Part shown: piece after piece, positions 1 through 7,721 of the stretch | Position numbering within the stretch: the first letter of the stretch is position 1 | Layout: the number at the start of each line of letters is the position of its first letter | DNA from: Clostridiales bacterium | GTDB lineage: Bacteria; Bacillota; Clostridia; UBA1381 | NCBI GenBank assembly: GCA_029226975.1 | Contig: JAQXZB010000007.1 | Location: 1 to 64,000, forward strand | Direction: 5' to 3' | Length of the DNA stretch: 64,000 nucleotides | Notes under the pieces: generated by a model | Databases searched by the model: none | What the model was told of the DNA's origin: nothing | The model's input: the letters and a program-made list of their open reading frames with translations, nothing else | Program-made: the position numbers and the translations under genes

Positions 1-2
1 AA

Positions 3-74
3 GCCGGACAAGGAGCAGCTACAAAAGATGCTGCCGTGGTCAGAGACATTGCCGGAATACTGCAGGATACCTAA
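3..74 (+). CDS. C-terminal end of an unidentified gene (partial)
   Basis: The frame starting at base 3 is open to a TAA at 72-74 and encodes 23 residues ending AGILQDT. The stop codon runs straight into a hairpin resembling a terminator, as expected at the end of a real gene. The fragment is too short to identify; I favour this frame over the other two only because of its composition and the hairpin after its stop. Confidence 0.4.
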   Translation, partial: AGQGAATKDAAVVRDIAGILQDT

Positions 75-113
75 AAGAGCCTGACGATGTCTATGGACTA
101 AGTCAAGCTCTTT
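72..113 (+). repeat. terminator-like hairpin, copy 1 of a repeated module
   Basis: AAGAGC-CTGAC on the left pairs with GTCA-A-GCTCTT on the right, and the left arm begins inside the TAA of the preceding frame. About 30 of 35 bases match a second copy after the stop of the ApbE gene (55440-55474, minus strand). In both copies the element begins at the TAA of the gene it follows. Probably a rho-independent terminator shared by the two sites. Confidence 0.6.
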
Positions 114-991
114 GGACGTGGGTTAGTTGAGCGGATACTTAAGTTGCTGCAATAACTAAATGCCTCATTACCAATATTTGTTACGCTGTTAGGTATGGAA
201 TAACCCGTTGCTACATTTTTAACAGGATATTTAATTAATCTTGATTTGTTTTTATTAAACAAAACGCCAAAATCATCTGACGAATAATAGTTATTATTCA
301 TATCAATATTTATACTTGTTAGATTACTGCAACCAGAAAACACATAATCACCAATGCTTGTTACACTGCCTGGTATATTTATGCTTGTTAGACCTTCGCA
401 ATCAGAAAACGCATGATTACCAATGCTTGTAACGCCATTGAGTATGGTTATGCCTGTTAAACTTCTACAACCTGCAAATGCACCATAACCAATACTTGTA
501 ACACTGCCCGGTATATTTATGCCCGTTAGGCTGCTGCAATATTCAAATGCCCAATCGCCAATGTTTGTTACGCTGCCTGGTATATTTATGCTTGTTAGGT
601 TGAAGCATGACCTAAACGCTAACTTACCAATGCTTATTACGCTGTCTGGTATGTTTATGCTTGTTAGGCTTGTGCAATTTTCAAATGCCTGATTACCAAT
701 GCTTGTTAGGCTTACGCAATCTTTAAATGCCTCATTACAAATGTTTGTGACACCATTATCTATAATTACATTTAAAATACTGCCCCTTGATGAATACCAT
801 GGCGAATTCCAATTATAAATCCAATTCCACATATCTCCCGTACCGCTTATGGTAAGAGTGCCGTTGTCATCAAGCGTCCAGTTCACATTACTCCCGCATT
901 GACTGCTTGTTACCGCGCTTGCGGGGAGGGCGGTTATTATGCCGGATAGCATACACAGTACCACGATTAGGCTTAAAATTTTCTTCTTCAT
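98..991 (-). CDS. BspA-like leucine-rich repeat secreted protein, probably 3'-truncated
   Basis: 297 residues with a signal peptide (KKK, hydrophobic core, cut after ASA near residue 26). A short N-terminal domain of the SSQCGSNVNWTLDDNGTLTI type follows, then about eight LRR_5 repeats of 23 residues (pattern SLTSINIPGSVTSIG). Such proteins are surface adhesins or binders in gut Firmicutes. The last repeat breaks after AFSYCSNL into an unrelated tail (STNPRPKSLT), and the stop lies inside the hairpin module at 72-113, so the gene looks cut off. The family is often longer and carries a further C-terminal region, which is missing. RBS AAAGAGG precedes the ATG. A structured leader and terminator lie upstream, so expression may be attenuated. 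Confidence 0.8.
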   Translation of the reverse strand: MKKKILSLIVVLCMLSGIITALPASAVTSSQCGSNVNWTLDDNGTLTISGTGDMWNWIYNWNSPWYSSRGSILNVIIDNGVTNICNEAFKDCVSLTSIGNQAFENCTSLTSINIPDSVISIGKLAFRSCFNLTSINIPGSVTNIGDWAFEYCSSLTGINIPGSVTSIGYGAFAGCRSLTGITILNGVTSIGNHAFSDCEGLTSINIPGSVTSIGDYVFSGCSNLTSINIDMNNNYYSSDDFGVLFNKNKSRLIKYPVKNVATGYSIPNSVTNIGNEAFSYCSNLSIRSTNPRPKSLT

Positions 992-1017
992 TTCGTATAC
1001 CTCTTTCCCTGTAATTC

Positions 1018-1046
1018 AAAAAATGCGCCGACCGTAGCCGACGCAT
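1018..1046 (-). terminator. intrinsic terminator between leader RNA and LRR gene
   Basis: Read on the minus strand, ATGCGTCGGC, loop TACG and GTCGGCGCAT form a 10-bp stem (two G-U pairs) followed by six T. It sits about 30 nt upstream of the LRR start codon and downstream of the gene's promoter, so it can only act as an attenuator or as the end of a small RNA. An upstream AGCCG could pair with CGGCT in the 5' arm, a possible antiterminator. Confidence 0.65.
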
Positions 1047-1070
1047 GAAAAACGCGGCTCCGATACTGTT

Positions 1071-1162
1071 GCAACGCAGTTCATATCGCTATAGATATAA
1101 CAAACAAAGCCTGCGTTTTTACCAAACGCAAACTATAGCGATACAATATTAAACTACGTTGC
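1071..1162 (-). ncRNA. candidate structured leader RNA (riboswitch-like), family unknown
   Basis: Three stacked helices: P1 pairs 1071-1081 with 1152-1162 (11 bp), P2 pairs 1084-1094 with 1133-1143 (11 bp), P3 pairs 1112-1118 with 1124-1130 (7 bp, 5-nt loop). The one imperfect position in P1 (1077/1156) is G-U in minus-strand RNA but C-A in plus-strand RNA, which points to the minus strand. A 17-nt one-sided internal loop separates P2 and P3. A promoter ends just upstream (1169-1197) and a terminator follows (1018-1046). I do not recognise the family; a small RNA is the alternative. Confidence 0.5.
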
Positions 1163-1168
1163 TACTCT

Positions 1169-1197
1169 ATTTTAACATAAAATTTCCTTTTTGTCCA
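1169..1197 (-). promoter_or_regulatory. promoter of the LRR leader transcript
   Basis: On the minus strand TGGACA (1192-1197) and TAAAAT (1169-1174) are 17 bp apart, each one base from consensus. The expected start point falls near 1162, exactly where the first helix of the leader begins. Confidence 0.6.
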
Positions 1198-1290
1198 TAG
1201 GCTTTTTACGTTTTCTTCCAAAAAATGCGTTTTGCGGCGCTTTTTTGGGCTTGTTCATTTTTTGTTAATTTTTCACTTGAGAAAAAGACC

Positions 1291-1319
1291 TTGATTATTC
1301 ATTGCAAGTATGTTATAAT
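1291..1319 (+). promoter_or_regulatory. promoter of the 1353-5723 gene cluster
   Basis: TTGATT (1291-1296), 17-bp spacer, perfect TATAAT (1314-1319), about 34 bp upstream of the ATG at 1353. The next four genes follow closely on the same strand with no internal terminator visible. Confidence 0.75.
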
Positions 1320-1352
1320 AAAAGCAGTATAACTTAATAAGGACTGATGTAA

Positions 1353-2012
1353 ATGGCTGAAAAATACGGAACGGTCCCTAAACGCTTTACCTCGGCTTGG
1401 TGGGGCTATTTCTGGGATTATTACAAATGGCAGACTATCGGCATCGCTTTTGCGGCGCTACTTGTGGTTGTGACGCTTGTTCAGTGCGCTACGAGAGAAA
1501 AATACGATATGACCGTTACATATGCCGGCGGGCTTATCTTTGATGAGGAAAATACAAATGTTATGGAGAGTATTTTTGAGGAAAACAGCTCGGACGTTGA
1601 CGAAAACGGCGAAACCAATGTGTTTTTCTTAAACTGCGTGCTTTCCGACACGCCCGGCAGTGAGGAATATACCTATGCGATGCGTACAAAGCTTGACCTT
1701 ACGCTTCAGGACGAAACCGCTTACCTCTTTATCTTCGATAAGACGGAGCTTGACACCATGCTTTCAAGAGAGGGCTTGGCGGATACCTTTGTTCCTGTTT
1801 CGGAGTGGGTCGATAATCCGGATGATGCCTGCGTTGTAAATGCCGGCGGCGGGGATTATGCATACAGCCTGCAAAACTCCAAGCTTTTAAACGATGCCGG
1901 AATAAAATGCTCGGATATGTACATGGTGATAAAGCAGTGCTTTAAGGACAAGCCCAATGCCAAGGCTGTCTTTGAAAGCTCAAAGGAGCTTGCGCGCTCA
2001 CTTGCACAATAG
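1353..2012 (+). CDS. single-pass membrane protein of unknown function
   Basis: 219 residues. The N-terminus is rich in aromatic residues (SAWWGYFWDYYKW), followed by one membrane segment at about residues 29-45 (IGIAFAALLVVVTLVQC). The remaining ~170 residues, presumably extracytoplasmic, are acidic. I recognise no domain. The gene is first in a cluster with a sigma factor starting 31 bp after its stop, so a sensor or anti-sigma-like role is conceivable, but nothing in the sequence shows a sigma-binding domain. RBS is weak (AAGGACTG, 9 nt before the ATG). Confidence 0.7.
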   Translation: MAEKYGTVPKRFTSAWWGYFWDYYKWQTIGIAFAALLVVVTLVQCATREKYDMTVTYAGGLIFDEENTNVMESIFEENSSDVDENGETNVFFLNCVLSDTPGSEEYTYAMRTKLDLTLQDETAYLFIFDKTELDTMLSREGLADTFVPVSEWVDNPDDACVVNAGGGDYAYSLQNSKLLNDAGIKCSDMYMVIKQCFKDKPNAKAVFESSKELARSLAQ

Positions 2013-2043
2013 CTTTAAATTAGATATGAAAGGAGCGGTAGGA

Positions 2044-2781
2044 ATGGCCGTTGTTATTTCTGATCCCGCCCGAAGTGAATATGAGATGTTTTCCCGCTAC
2101 CGCGCCGGGCATGACCCTGCGCTTCGGGATGAGATAGTGGAAAATTACATATATATAGCCGAAATACTTTCAAGGCGCTTTTCAAACCGGGGCGCGGAGT
2201 ATGACGATATATATCAAATGGCGTGTATGGGGCTTCTGAGCGCAGTGGAGCGTTTCGACCCCGAACGGGGCGTTAAGTTCGCTACATTTGCCACACCTAC
2301 GGTGCTGGGCGAGATACGCCGGTATCTGCGCGACAAGGGCGGTATTATACGAGTTCCCCGCAGGCTTTATGAGATTTTTTACAGGGCGGAGAAAATCAAA
2401 CGCTCTCACGCACAGGCAACCGGCGATGAGATTGCGCGTATTTTGGAAATTCCCAAGGAAACTGTGGAGGAAGCGTACTGCGCGGGGGATACGGCGTTTA
2501 TACATTCTCTGGAAAACGAAGCCTTTGCGGACGGGGAGCTTAACCTTATCGATACGGTGGGCGTTGAGGACAACAGCTTCTTAATGATAGAAAACCGCGA
2601 TATGCTGCGTTATCTCATGGAGAACATGAACGATGAGGAGAAAAAATTCATAGAGCTTAGGTATGACAAGGAGTTTACTCAGCGTCAGATTGCCCAGATT
2701 ATGGGCGTTTCGCAGATGTATATATGCAGATTTGAAAAAAAGCTTTTAAAAAAGCTCAGAAAACTATATTTCGAGAAATAA
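2044..2781 (+). CDS. RNA polymerase sigma factor, SigB/SigF/SigG-like
   Basis: 245 residues, starting at the ATG that follows AAGGAGCGGTAGGA; an upstream in-frame ATG at 1957 lies inside the previous gene and lacks an RBS. Region 2 is clear (ENYIYIAEILSRRF, then YDDIYQMACMGLLSAVERFD and FATFATPTVLGEIRRYLRD), as are region 3 and a region-4 helix-turn-helix at the C-terminus (TQRQIAQIMGVSQMYICRFE). Region 1.1 is absent, as in stress and sporulation sigma factors. In those systems an anti-sigma and anti-anti-sigma pair normally sits alongside; here the neighbours are an unknown membrane protein and pyrE. Probably directs a surface or stress regulon, which is inference. Confidence 0.88.
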   Translation: MAVVISDPARSEYEMFSRYRAGHDPALRDEIVENYIYIAEILSRRFSNRGAEYDDIYQMACMGLLSAVERFDPERGVKFATFATPTVLGEIRRYLRDKGGIIRVPRRLYEIFYRAEKIKRSHAQATGDEIARILEIPKETVEEAYCAGDTAFIHSLENEAFADGELNLIDTVGVEDNSFLMIENRDMLRYLMENMNDEEKKFIELRYDKEFTQRQIAQIMGVSQMYICRFEKKLLKKLRKLYFEK

Positions 2782-2794
2782 GGAGGAAAATAAA

Positions 2795-3454
2795 ATGAAT
2801 AAGGCAAAGAAGGAATTTATAGAATTTATGATGGAGGCGGATGTGCTTCGCTTCGGTGATTTTGTTACAAAAAGCGGCAGACGCACACCCTATTTCGTAA
2901 ACACCGGAAACTACAAAACCGGAAAGCAGATTGCGGGCTTGGGCAAGTTTTATGCGGCTTTGGTAAACGAGGTATGCGGCTGTGAGTTTGACTGTATGTT
3001 CGGTCCGGCGTACAAGGGCATTCCCCTGGCGGCAGCGGCGGCGGCATCGCTTTATAACGAATACGGCATTGACAAGCCTTATTTCTTCAACCGCAAGGAG
3101 GAAAAGGACCATGGCGAGGGCGGCTCCATTGTGGGCTACAAGCCCCAGGACGGCGACAGAGTAATCATCATCGAGGACGTTATAACCGCCGGAACGGCCG
3201 TAAGGGAAACCATGCCTGTTTTAAAGGGTGCGGCAGATGTTAATGTAGAGGATATGTTCATCTCGGTAAACCGCTGTGAGGTGGGCAAAACTCCCGGCAA
3301 GACCGCCGTTATGGAGGTAATGGACGATTTCGGAATTAAAGTTCATTCCATAGTAACCGCGGCGGACATATGCGAATACTTAAGAGAAAGCGGCGAATAT
3401 GACGATGTTTTAAAGAGAATGGAAGAGTACATGGACAAATACTGTATATTCTGA
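2795..3454 (+). CDS. pyrE: orotate phosphoribosyltransferase
   Basis: 219 residues. Transfers orotate to PRPP to give OMP, step five of pyrimidine synthesis. The PRPP-binding motif is present (VIIIEDVITAGTAVRET, about residues 124-140), as is the substrate-binding N-terminus GDFVTKSGRRTPYFVNTGNY. Length fits the long clostridial form. It starts 13 bp after the sigma-factor stop with a clear AAGGAGG. No other pyr gene is in the window, so this pyrE is separated from the usual pyr operon and tied to surface-protein genes. Confidence 0.93.
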   Translation: MNKAKKEFIEFMMEADVLRFGDFVTKSGRRTPYFVNTGNYKTGKQIAGLGKFYAALVNEVCGCEFDCMFGPAYKGIPLAAAAAASLYNEYGIDKPYFFNRKEEKDHGEGGSIVGYKPQDGDRVIIIEDVITAGTAVRETMPVLKGAADVNVEDMFISVNRCEVGKTPGKTAVMEVMDDFGIKVHSIVTAADICEYLRESGEYDDVLKRMEEYMDKYCIF

Positions 3455-3468
3455 TTGGAGGAATGACT

Positions 3469-4653
3469 ATGAAAAAGCTATTGTCGGCACTTGCCGTTTC
3501 GGCGCTGCTTGTTTTGGGCGCGGCGGCAAGTGCGCAGGCGGACGATATAACCGTTATGCTTGACAACGAGGCTGTGGAATTTGACCAGCAGCCGATTATC
3601 ACCGACAACCGCACGCTTGTGCCGGTAAGAGCGGTGTTTGAGAAAGCGGGCGCCTTGGTGGAATGGGATCAGGCAAGCCTTGTGGCGACCATCACAAAGG
3701 GCAATTACACAATACGCATAAGCCCCGACAGCGACGTTATGTACAAAAACGGACGCTCCATTGCCCTTGACGTGCCGGCGCAGATTATAAACAACAGAAT
3801 TTTAATCCCGGTAAGGGCAATTTCCGAAGCTATGGATTTTAAGGTTACCTGGAACGGGTATTTAACCACAGTTTTAATCTCAACGGACTCAGTTCCCTAC
3901 AGAGCCTTTGCGGGAGTTAAGCGGGGCTTTAGGGATATGCGCGACATTGCGGATTTATACATAGAAACCGACGGCAAAGGCTTCTCGGATTTGGACGGGG
4001 ACGGGTCTTTGGAAACCATCGAGTTTAAGAAAATGACCGAAAACGAGGGTCAGGACGGTGTTCTTGTAATAAACGGCACAGACTACACCTCGGCACTTTC
4101 TCACATGGCATCGGCAGGCTCTGTTGCGGCGATAAACATTAACAACGCTTCAACCGACCGTCAGCTTGTAGTGGTGGAAAACGGCGATGTGAACACAGCA
4201 CATTTCTTCACCTTTGACGGAAGCGCGCTTACCGAATGTGAATACTCAAAGCCGGTAAGCTTTTCGACCAGGCTGCTCTTTGACGAGAAGAAATACATTC
4301 TCTCGGATCTGCACGGCTTTTTATTCACCGATATTATGGTAACGGGCAGTTATTACGAATTTAACGATAATGATTTCGGTTACTACCGCACCGGCGCAAG
4401 CGTAAGGGAAATTGCGCCCAGAACTCTCACCAACGTATATGATGACGGTATGCTCTACCGCATGATTGTGACCGACAAGTATGACGAGGGCGCGTACAAG
4501 AATGCGGCAACATATGAAAAGGTATATTCCCAGACCTTTGAAACCTTTAACCTGTTAAACATTTACGTTGATGACAACGACCCCTCCTACTTTGAATTTT
4601 ACATTGAGATGGAGGACGGAACAAAGGCGGTAATCATGCCGTATACCGCATAA
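3469..4653 (+). CDS. secreted protein with copper-amine-oxidase N-terminal-like (stalk) domain
   Basis: 394 residues from the ATG at 3469, preferred over 3463 because GGAGG lies 7 nt upstream of it and only 1 nt from the other. Signal peptide about residues 1-24. Residues ~25-135 form two beta-rich halves with repeated TLVPVRAVFE and ILIPVRAISE motifs, the signature of the CuAO_N1 stalk domain found on many clostridial surface proteins; the enzyme domain of amine oxidase is absent. The C-terminal ~250 residues (rich in D, N and Y) match nothing I know. Followed 23 bp later by an SLH protein, so probably cell-wall associated. Confidence 0.82.
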   Translation: MKKLLSALAVSALLVLGAAASAQADDITVMLDNEAVEFDQQPIITDNRTLVPVRAVFEKAGALVEWDQASLVATITKGNYTIRISPDSDVMYKNGRSIALDVPAQIINNRILIPVRAISEAMDFKVTWNGYLTTVLISTDSVPYRAFAGVKRGFRDMRDIADLYIETDGKGFSDLDGDGSLETIEFKKMTENEGQDGVLVINGTDYTSALSHMASAGSVAAININNASTDRQLVVVENGDVNTAHFFTFDGSALTECEYSKPVSFSTRLLFDEKKYILSDLHGFLFTDIMVTGSYYEFNDNDFGYYRTGASVREIAPRTLTNVYDDGMLYRMIVTDKYDEGAYKNAATYEKVYSQTFETFNLLNIYVDDNDPSYFEFYIEMEDGTKAVIMPYTA

Positions 4654-4676
4654 TTTTTTGAAAGGACTTTGAGCAG

Positions 4677-5723
4677 ATGAAAAAAATTACAGCCGCGCTT
4701 GTGACTCTGTTTATGTCGTTTTCGGTTTGCGCTCACGCCTATGACGTGGTAAACCTACCCAAATCCATGCCGCTTTCGGACGCTATGGGAATTTTCGACA
4801 GCTCGGAAATTACCTATGCGACCGTTTCCGACGTGGCGGACGGCAGATTTATAGAGCTTGGAGCAGAGCAGATAAAGGAATTTTTCGACAGGGCGGAAAA
4901 TATCGAGGTTTACAGAGCGATAAACCCGACGCCCTTTAGAGGTACGGCGATAAATCTTTACACCTCAAACGGTGTAATGAGCTATTATCCCGCATCAGGA
5001 GTACAGATAGGGCTTTACGGCTCAAACAATTACATATGCTACAAGGCGAAGGACGAGGGCGAAGCGTATCTGACAATTATCGATTCATGGTATCGGGACG
5101 CCGAGCAGACCTATCCCGGCGAGGAAATACACCGAAACACGCTCTATGACTTTTTAAAGCTGCCCCAAGGCGGCTGGGCGGTTGATTATGTTAAAAATGC
5201 CGCCGCAAAGTCAATCCTTCCCTATGAGCTGACGAGCCGATACGGGAACTACATTTCCCGGGAGGAGTTCTGTGTGCTTGTGGGACAGCTTATAACGGTT
5301 GTGGAGGGCTATCCGAATTTGGAAACATATGTGCAGAAGAAAAACGGCGCATATCTTAAGAATATATTCACCGACTGCGTGGGAGCGGACGAGTCGATAG
5401 ATATGCTCTATGCTCTTGGGGTTGTAACGGGAAAGAGCGATACGGAATTTATGCCGGACGCGACCCTGACCCGCGAGGAGGCGGCGACCATTTTAATGCG
5501 CGCGGCAGGGCTTATGTGCTATGTGGGAATTACCGTTTCGTCAACGGCGTTCTCGGATAAGCAGAGCATTTCGCCCTGGGCGGACTATGCGGTTACATGG
5601 GTAAGCGAAAAGGGGATAATGAACGGAGTGGAGGACAACCGCTTTGACCCCCATTCGGCCTACACCGTTGAACAGGCGGTTACAACCGTTGACAGGCTTT
5701 ATGATTATATCGCATCTCTATGA
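4677..5723 (+). CDS. S-layer homology (SLH) domain protein
   Basis: 348 residues. Signal peptide to about residue 21 (VCAHA). Residues ~22-160 are an unassigned domain. The C-terminal ~180 residues contain three SLH repeats, the second and third well conserved (IDMLYALGVVTGKSDTEFMP with TREEAATIL; WVSEKGIMNGVEDNRFDP). SLH repeats bind pyruvylated secondary cell-wall polysaccharide, placing the protein on the surface. Last gene of the cluster, followed at once by a strong terminator. Confidence 0.87.
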   Translation: MKKITAALVTLFMSFSVCAHAYDVVNLPKSMPLSDAMGIFDSSEITYATVSDVADGRFIELGAEQIKEFFDRAENIEVYRAINPTPFRGTAINLYTSNGVMSYYPASGVQIGLYGSNNYICYKAKDEGEAYLTIIDSWYRDAEQTYPGEEIHRNTLYDFLKLPQGGWAVDYVKNAAAKSILPYELTSRYGNYISREEFCVLVGQLITVVEGYPNLETYVQKKNGAYLKNIFTDCVGADESIDMLYALGVVTGKSDTEFMPDATLTREEAATILMRAAGLMCYVGITVSSTAFSDKQSISPWADYAVTWVSEKGIMNGVEDNRFDPHSAYTVEQAVTTVDRLYDYIASL

Positions 5724-5724
5724 T

Positions 5725-5791
5725 AAAAAAGCGTTAAAATGCATCAACCCCCTAACCCCCAATCTTGGGGGCAAAGAGGTACGCTTTTTTT
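5725..5791 (+). terminator. terminator of the 1353-5723 cluster
   Basis: AAAAAAGCGT (5725-5734) pairs with ACGCTTTTTT (5781-5790). Inside it CCCCC and GGGGG (5756-5771) form a second stem around AATCTT. Confidence 0.75.
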
Positions 5792-5800
5792 GAACAAGCA

Positions 5801-5916
5801 AAATTGCTCACTCAAAATGAGCAATTTCCTATGTTATAAAAAAGCTTTTGACAAAGCTGCGCCTTTGGCGCAAAGTAAGCTTTTTTGCTAATAGGAAATT
5901 GAGAAATTTCCTATTA
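5801..5916. repeat. row of three further perfect hairpins
   Basis: Three inverted repeats: 5801-5810/5818-5827 (10 bp), 5838-5847/5877-5886 (10 bp, enclosing a TGCGCC/GGCGCA stem), and 5889-5900/5905-5916 (12 bp). With the terminators on either side there are five hairpins in about 225 bp between convergent genes. No coding frame is visible in this stretch. Confidence 0.6.
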
Positions 5917-5917
5917 G

Positions 5918-5950
5918 ATAAAAAAAGGACCCCGCAAGGTCCTTTTTTTT
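5918..5950. terminator. bidirectional terminator after the DUF1540 gene
   Basis: AAGGACC (5925-5931) and GGTCCTT (5938-5944) with a 6-nt loop, flanked by A7 on the left and T8 on the right, so it can stop transcription from both sides. It directly follows the minus-strand stop at 5958. Confidence 0.75.
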
Positions 5951-5957
5951 AAGCTTT

Positions 5958-6131
5958 TTATGACTTTAATTTAAACGAAGTGCAGTCCGTACATTCAATC
6001 ATTGTCGGATTTGCCTCGTGGGTGCCCACCTGAATACTTGAAAGCGAGCAGTAATCCTTGGACTGGCAATGATGCTGACATTGTACCACCGTACATCTTA
6101 TGCTCTTGTTCTCGTTAGTGCAATTACTCAT
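5958..6131 (-). CDS. DUF1540 domain small cysteine-rich protein
   Basis: 57 residues, starting 8 nt after GGAGG and ending with TAA. The pattern C-T-V-x-x-C near residues 13-18, C-x5-C at 22-28 followed by S-I-Q-V, and C-x-x-C-x-x-F near the end matches DUF1540 (two short Cys-rich modules, probably metal binding). The function of the family is unknown; these peptides are common in Clostridia and some are linked to sporulation. It has its own promoter and terminator and is a single-gene unit. Confidence 0.8.
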   Translation of the reverse strand: MSNCTNENKSIRCTVVQCQHHCQSKDYCSLSSIQVGTHEANPTMIECTDCTSFKLKS

Positions 6132-6180
6132 TTTGCAATACCTCCGTTAATTTAATTAAGGGGACGCTGCCCTTGCACTT

Positions 6181-6209
6181 ATTATATCCCAAGGATTTTT
6201 TTATATTCA
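6181..6209 (-). promoter_or_regulatory. promoter of the DUF1540 gene
   Basis: Minus-strand TGAATA (6204-6209), 17-bp spacer, perfect TATAAT (6181-6186), about 50 bp upstream of the start codon. The -35 is weak. Confidence 0.5.
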
Positions 6210-6213
6210 TTTT

Positions 6214-7695
6214 TTAAAACGGGTTTTCCGTCGGGTACCTGTCATTTTTCGGATGGTTATAGCCTATATCCTCCACAGGAACGCCTATATATTTGAATAC
6301 CTCAAAAAGCGTCCTGCCATGGTGTCCGAAAGCAACCGCACCATGGTGGGGGAAATTGCCCTCGATAAGCACATGACGGTAGAAGCGTCCCATTTCGGGA
6401 ATTGCGAACACTCCTATTCCGCCGAAGGACTGCGACGCTACCGGCAGCACCTCGCCGTTTGCGATATACGCCCGAAGCTTTGTATCCGCTGTGGACTGAA
6501 GCCTAAAGAATGTAATATCACCGGGGATAATATCGCCCTCAAGAGTGCCGTTGGTTACTTCAATCGGCAGTGAACGCGCCATAATCTTCTGATACTTCAT
6601 CGAATATGAGCAAAGCTTTGAGGTGCAGGTGTTTCCGCAGTGGAAGCCCATAAAGGTATCCTTTATGGTATAGGGATACTTCCCGGCAATGCTTTTTGCG
6701 AACATATCCTTTGGTACGGAGTTGTTTATATCCAGAAGCGTTACCGCGTCCTCGGACACGCATACGCCGATATACTCCGACAAACAGCCGTAAATATCCA
6801 CCTCACAGGAAACCGGGATTCCGGCGCCGGTAAGCCGCGAATTTACATAGCAGGGCACAAACCCGAACTGGGTCTGGAACGCCGGCCAGCACTTGCCTGC
6901 CAGGGCAACGTATTTTTTCGAGCCTTTGTGAGCTTCAATCCAGTCAAGCAGAGTAAGCTCATACTGGGCAAGCTTCTCCAAAACCTCCGGCTTTTTATTG
7001 CCCTCTCCAAGCTCGGCTTCCATTTCCTTGGCCTTTTGCGGTATTCTTTTATCACCGGCATGGGCGTTAAACGCCTCGAACAGGTCAAGCTCCGAATTTT
7101 CCTCAATCTCCACGCCCAGTCTGTAAAGCTGATATATGGGCGCGTTGCAGGCGAGGAAGTTTAAGGGACGCGGACCGAAGGATATTATCTTTAAATCCTT
7201 TAAGCCTACAACCGCTCTTGCGATTGGCACGAACTCGTTAATCATGTCCGCACATTCCTCCGCGTCGCCTACGGGGTATTCGGGTATGTAGGCTCTCACG
7301 CCCCGAAGCTTCAGATTATAGCTTGCGTTTAACATACCGCAGTAAGCGTCGCCCCTGTCATCCGACAGACAGCCGACATTTTCTTCCGCTGCGGCAATGA
7401 ACATCTTGGGGCCGTCAAATTCCTGAGCAAGCATTGTTTCTGAAATTTCGGGACCGAAGTTGCCCAAATACACGCACAGCGCATTGCAGCCCGCCGCCTT
7501 AATATCGGCAAGAGCCTGCTTCATATGCAGCTCGCTCTCCACAATACAGACGGGACATTCATATATATCCTGCGGGTTGTATTTTTTCGTATACGCTTCC
7601 ACAAGCGCTTTTCTTCTGTTTACGGACAGCGATTCGGGAAAGCAGTCCCTCGAAACCGCCACTATGCCGATTTTTACCTTTGGAATATTGTTCAT
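6214..7695 (-). CDS. L-fucose/L-arabinose isomerase family protein
   Basis: 493 residues, cytoplasmic. Resembles the L-fucose isomerase fold: N-terminal sugar-binding domains (CNALCVYLGNFGPE), a central region with SCEVDIYGCLSEY, and a C-terminal part with GFHCGNTC, GDITFFRLQS and FPHHGAVAFGHHG. The family interconverts aldoses and ketoses using Mn2+ held by Glu, Asp and His. True FucI is nearer 590 residues, so this is a related shorter isomerase and the substrate is uncertain. It starts 26 bp after the purine permease stop and shares that gene's transcript, an unusual pairing; no fucose kinase or aldolase is nearby. Confidence 0.75.
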   Translation of the reverse strand: MNNIPKVKIGIVAVSRDCFPESLSVNRRKALVEAYTKKYNPQDIYECPVCIVESELHMKQALADIKAAGCNALCVYLGNFGPEISETMLAQEFDGPKMFIAAAEENVGCLSDDRGDAYCGMLNASYNLKLRGVRAYIPEYPVGDAEECADMINEFVPIARAVVGLKDLKIISFGPRPLNFLACNAPIYQLYRLGVEIEENSELDLFEAFNAHAGDKRIPQKAKEMEAELGEGNKKPEVLEKLAQYELTLLDWIEAHKGSKKYVALAGKCWPAFQTQFGFVPCYVNSRLTGAGIPVSCEVDIYGCLSEYIGVCVSEDAVTLLDINNSVPKDMFAKSIAGKYPYTIKDTFMGFHCGNTCTSKLCSYSMKYQKIMARSLPIEVTNGTLEGDIIPGDITFFRLQSTADTKLRAYIANGEVLPVASQSFGGIGVFAIPEMGRFYRHVLIEGNFPHHGAVAFGHHGRTLFEVFKYIGVPVEDIGYNHPKNDRYPTENPF

Positions 7696-7721
7696 TTTCT
7701 ATAACTCTCCCTCTTTTATAT

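Noticed and set aside
72-113. A CRISPR repeat or attachment site for the 35-bp module seen twice
   Set aside because: Only two copies 55 kb apart, on opposite strands, each beginning at a stop codon; terminator behaviour explains them better.
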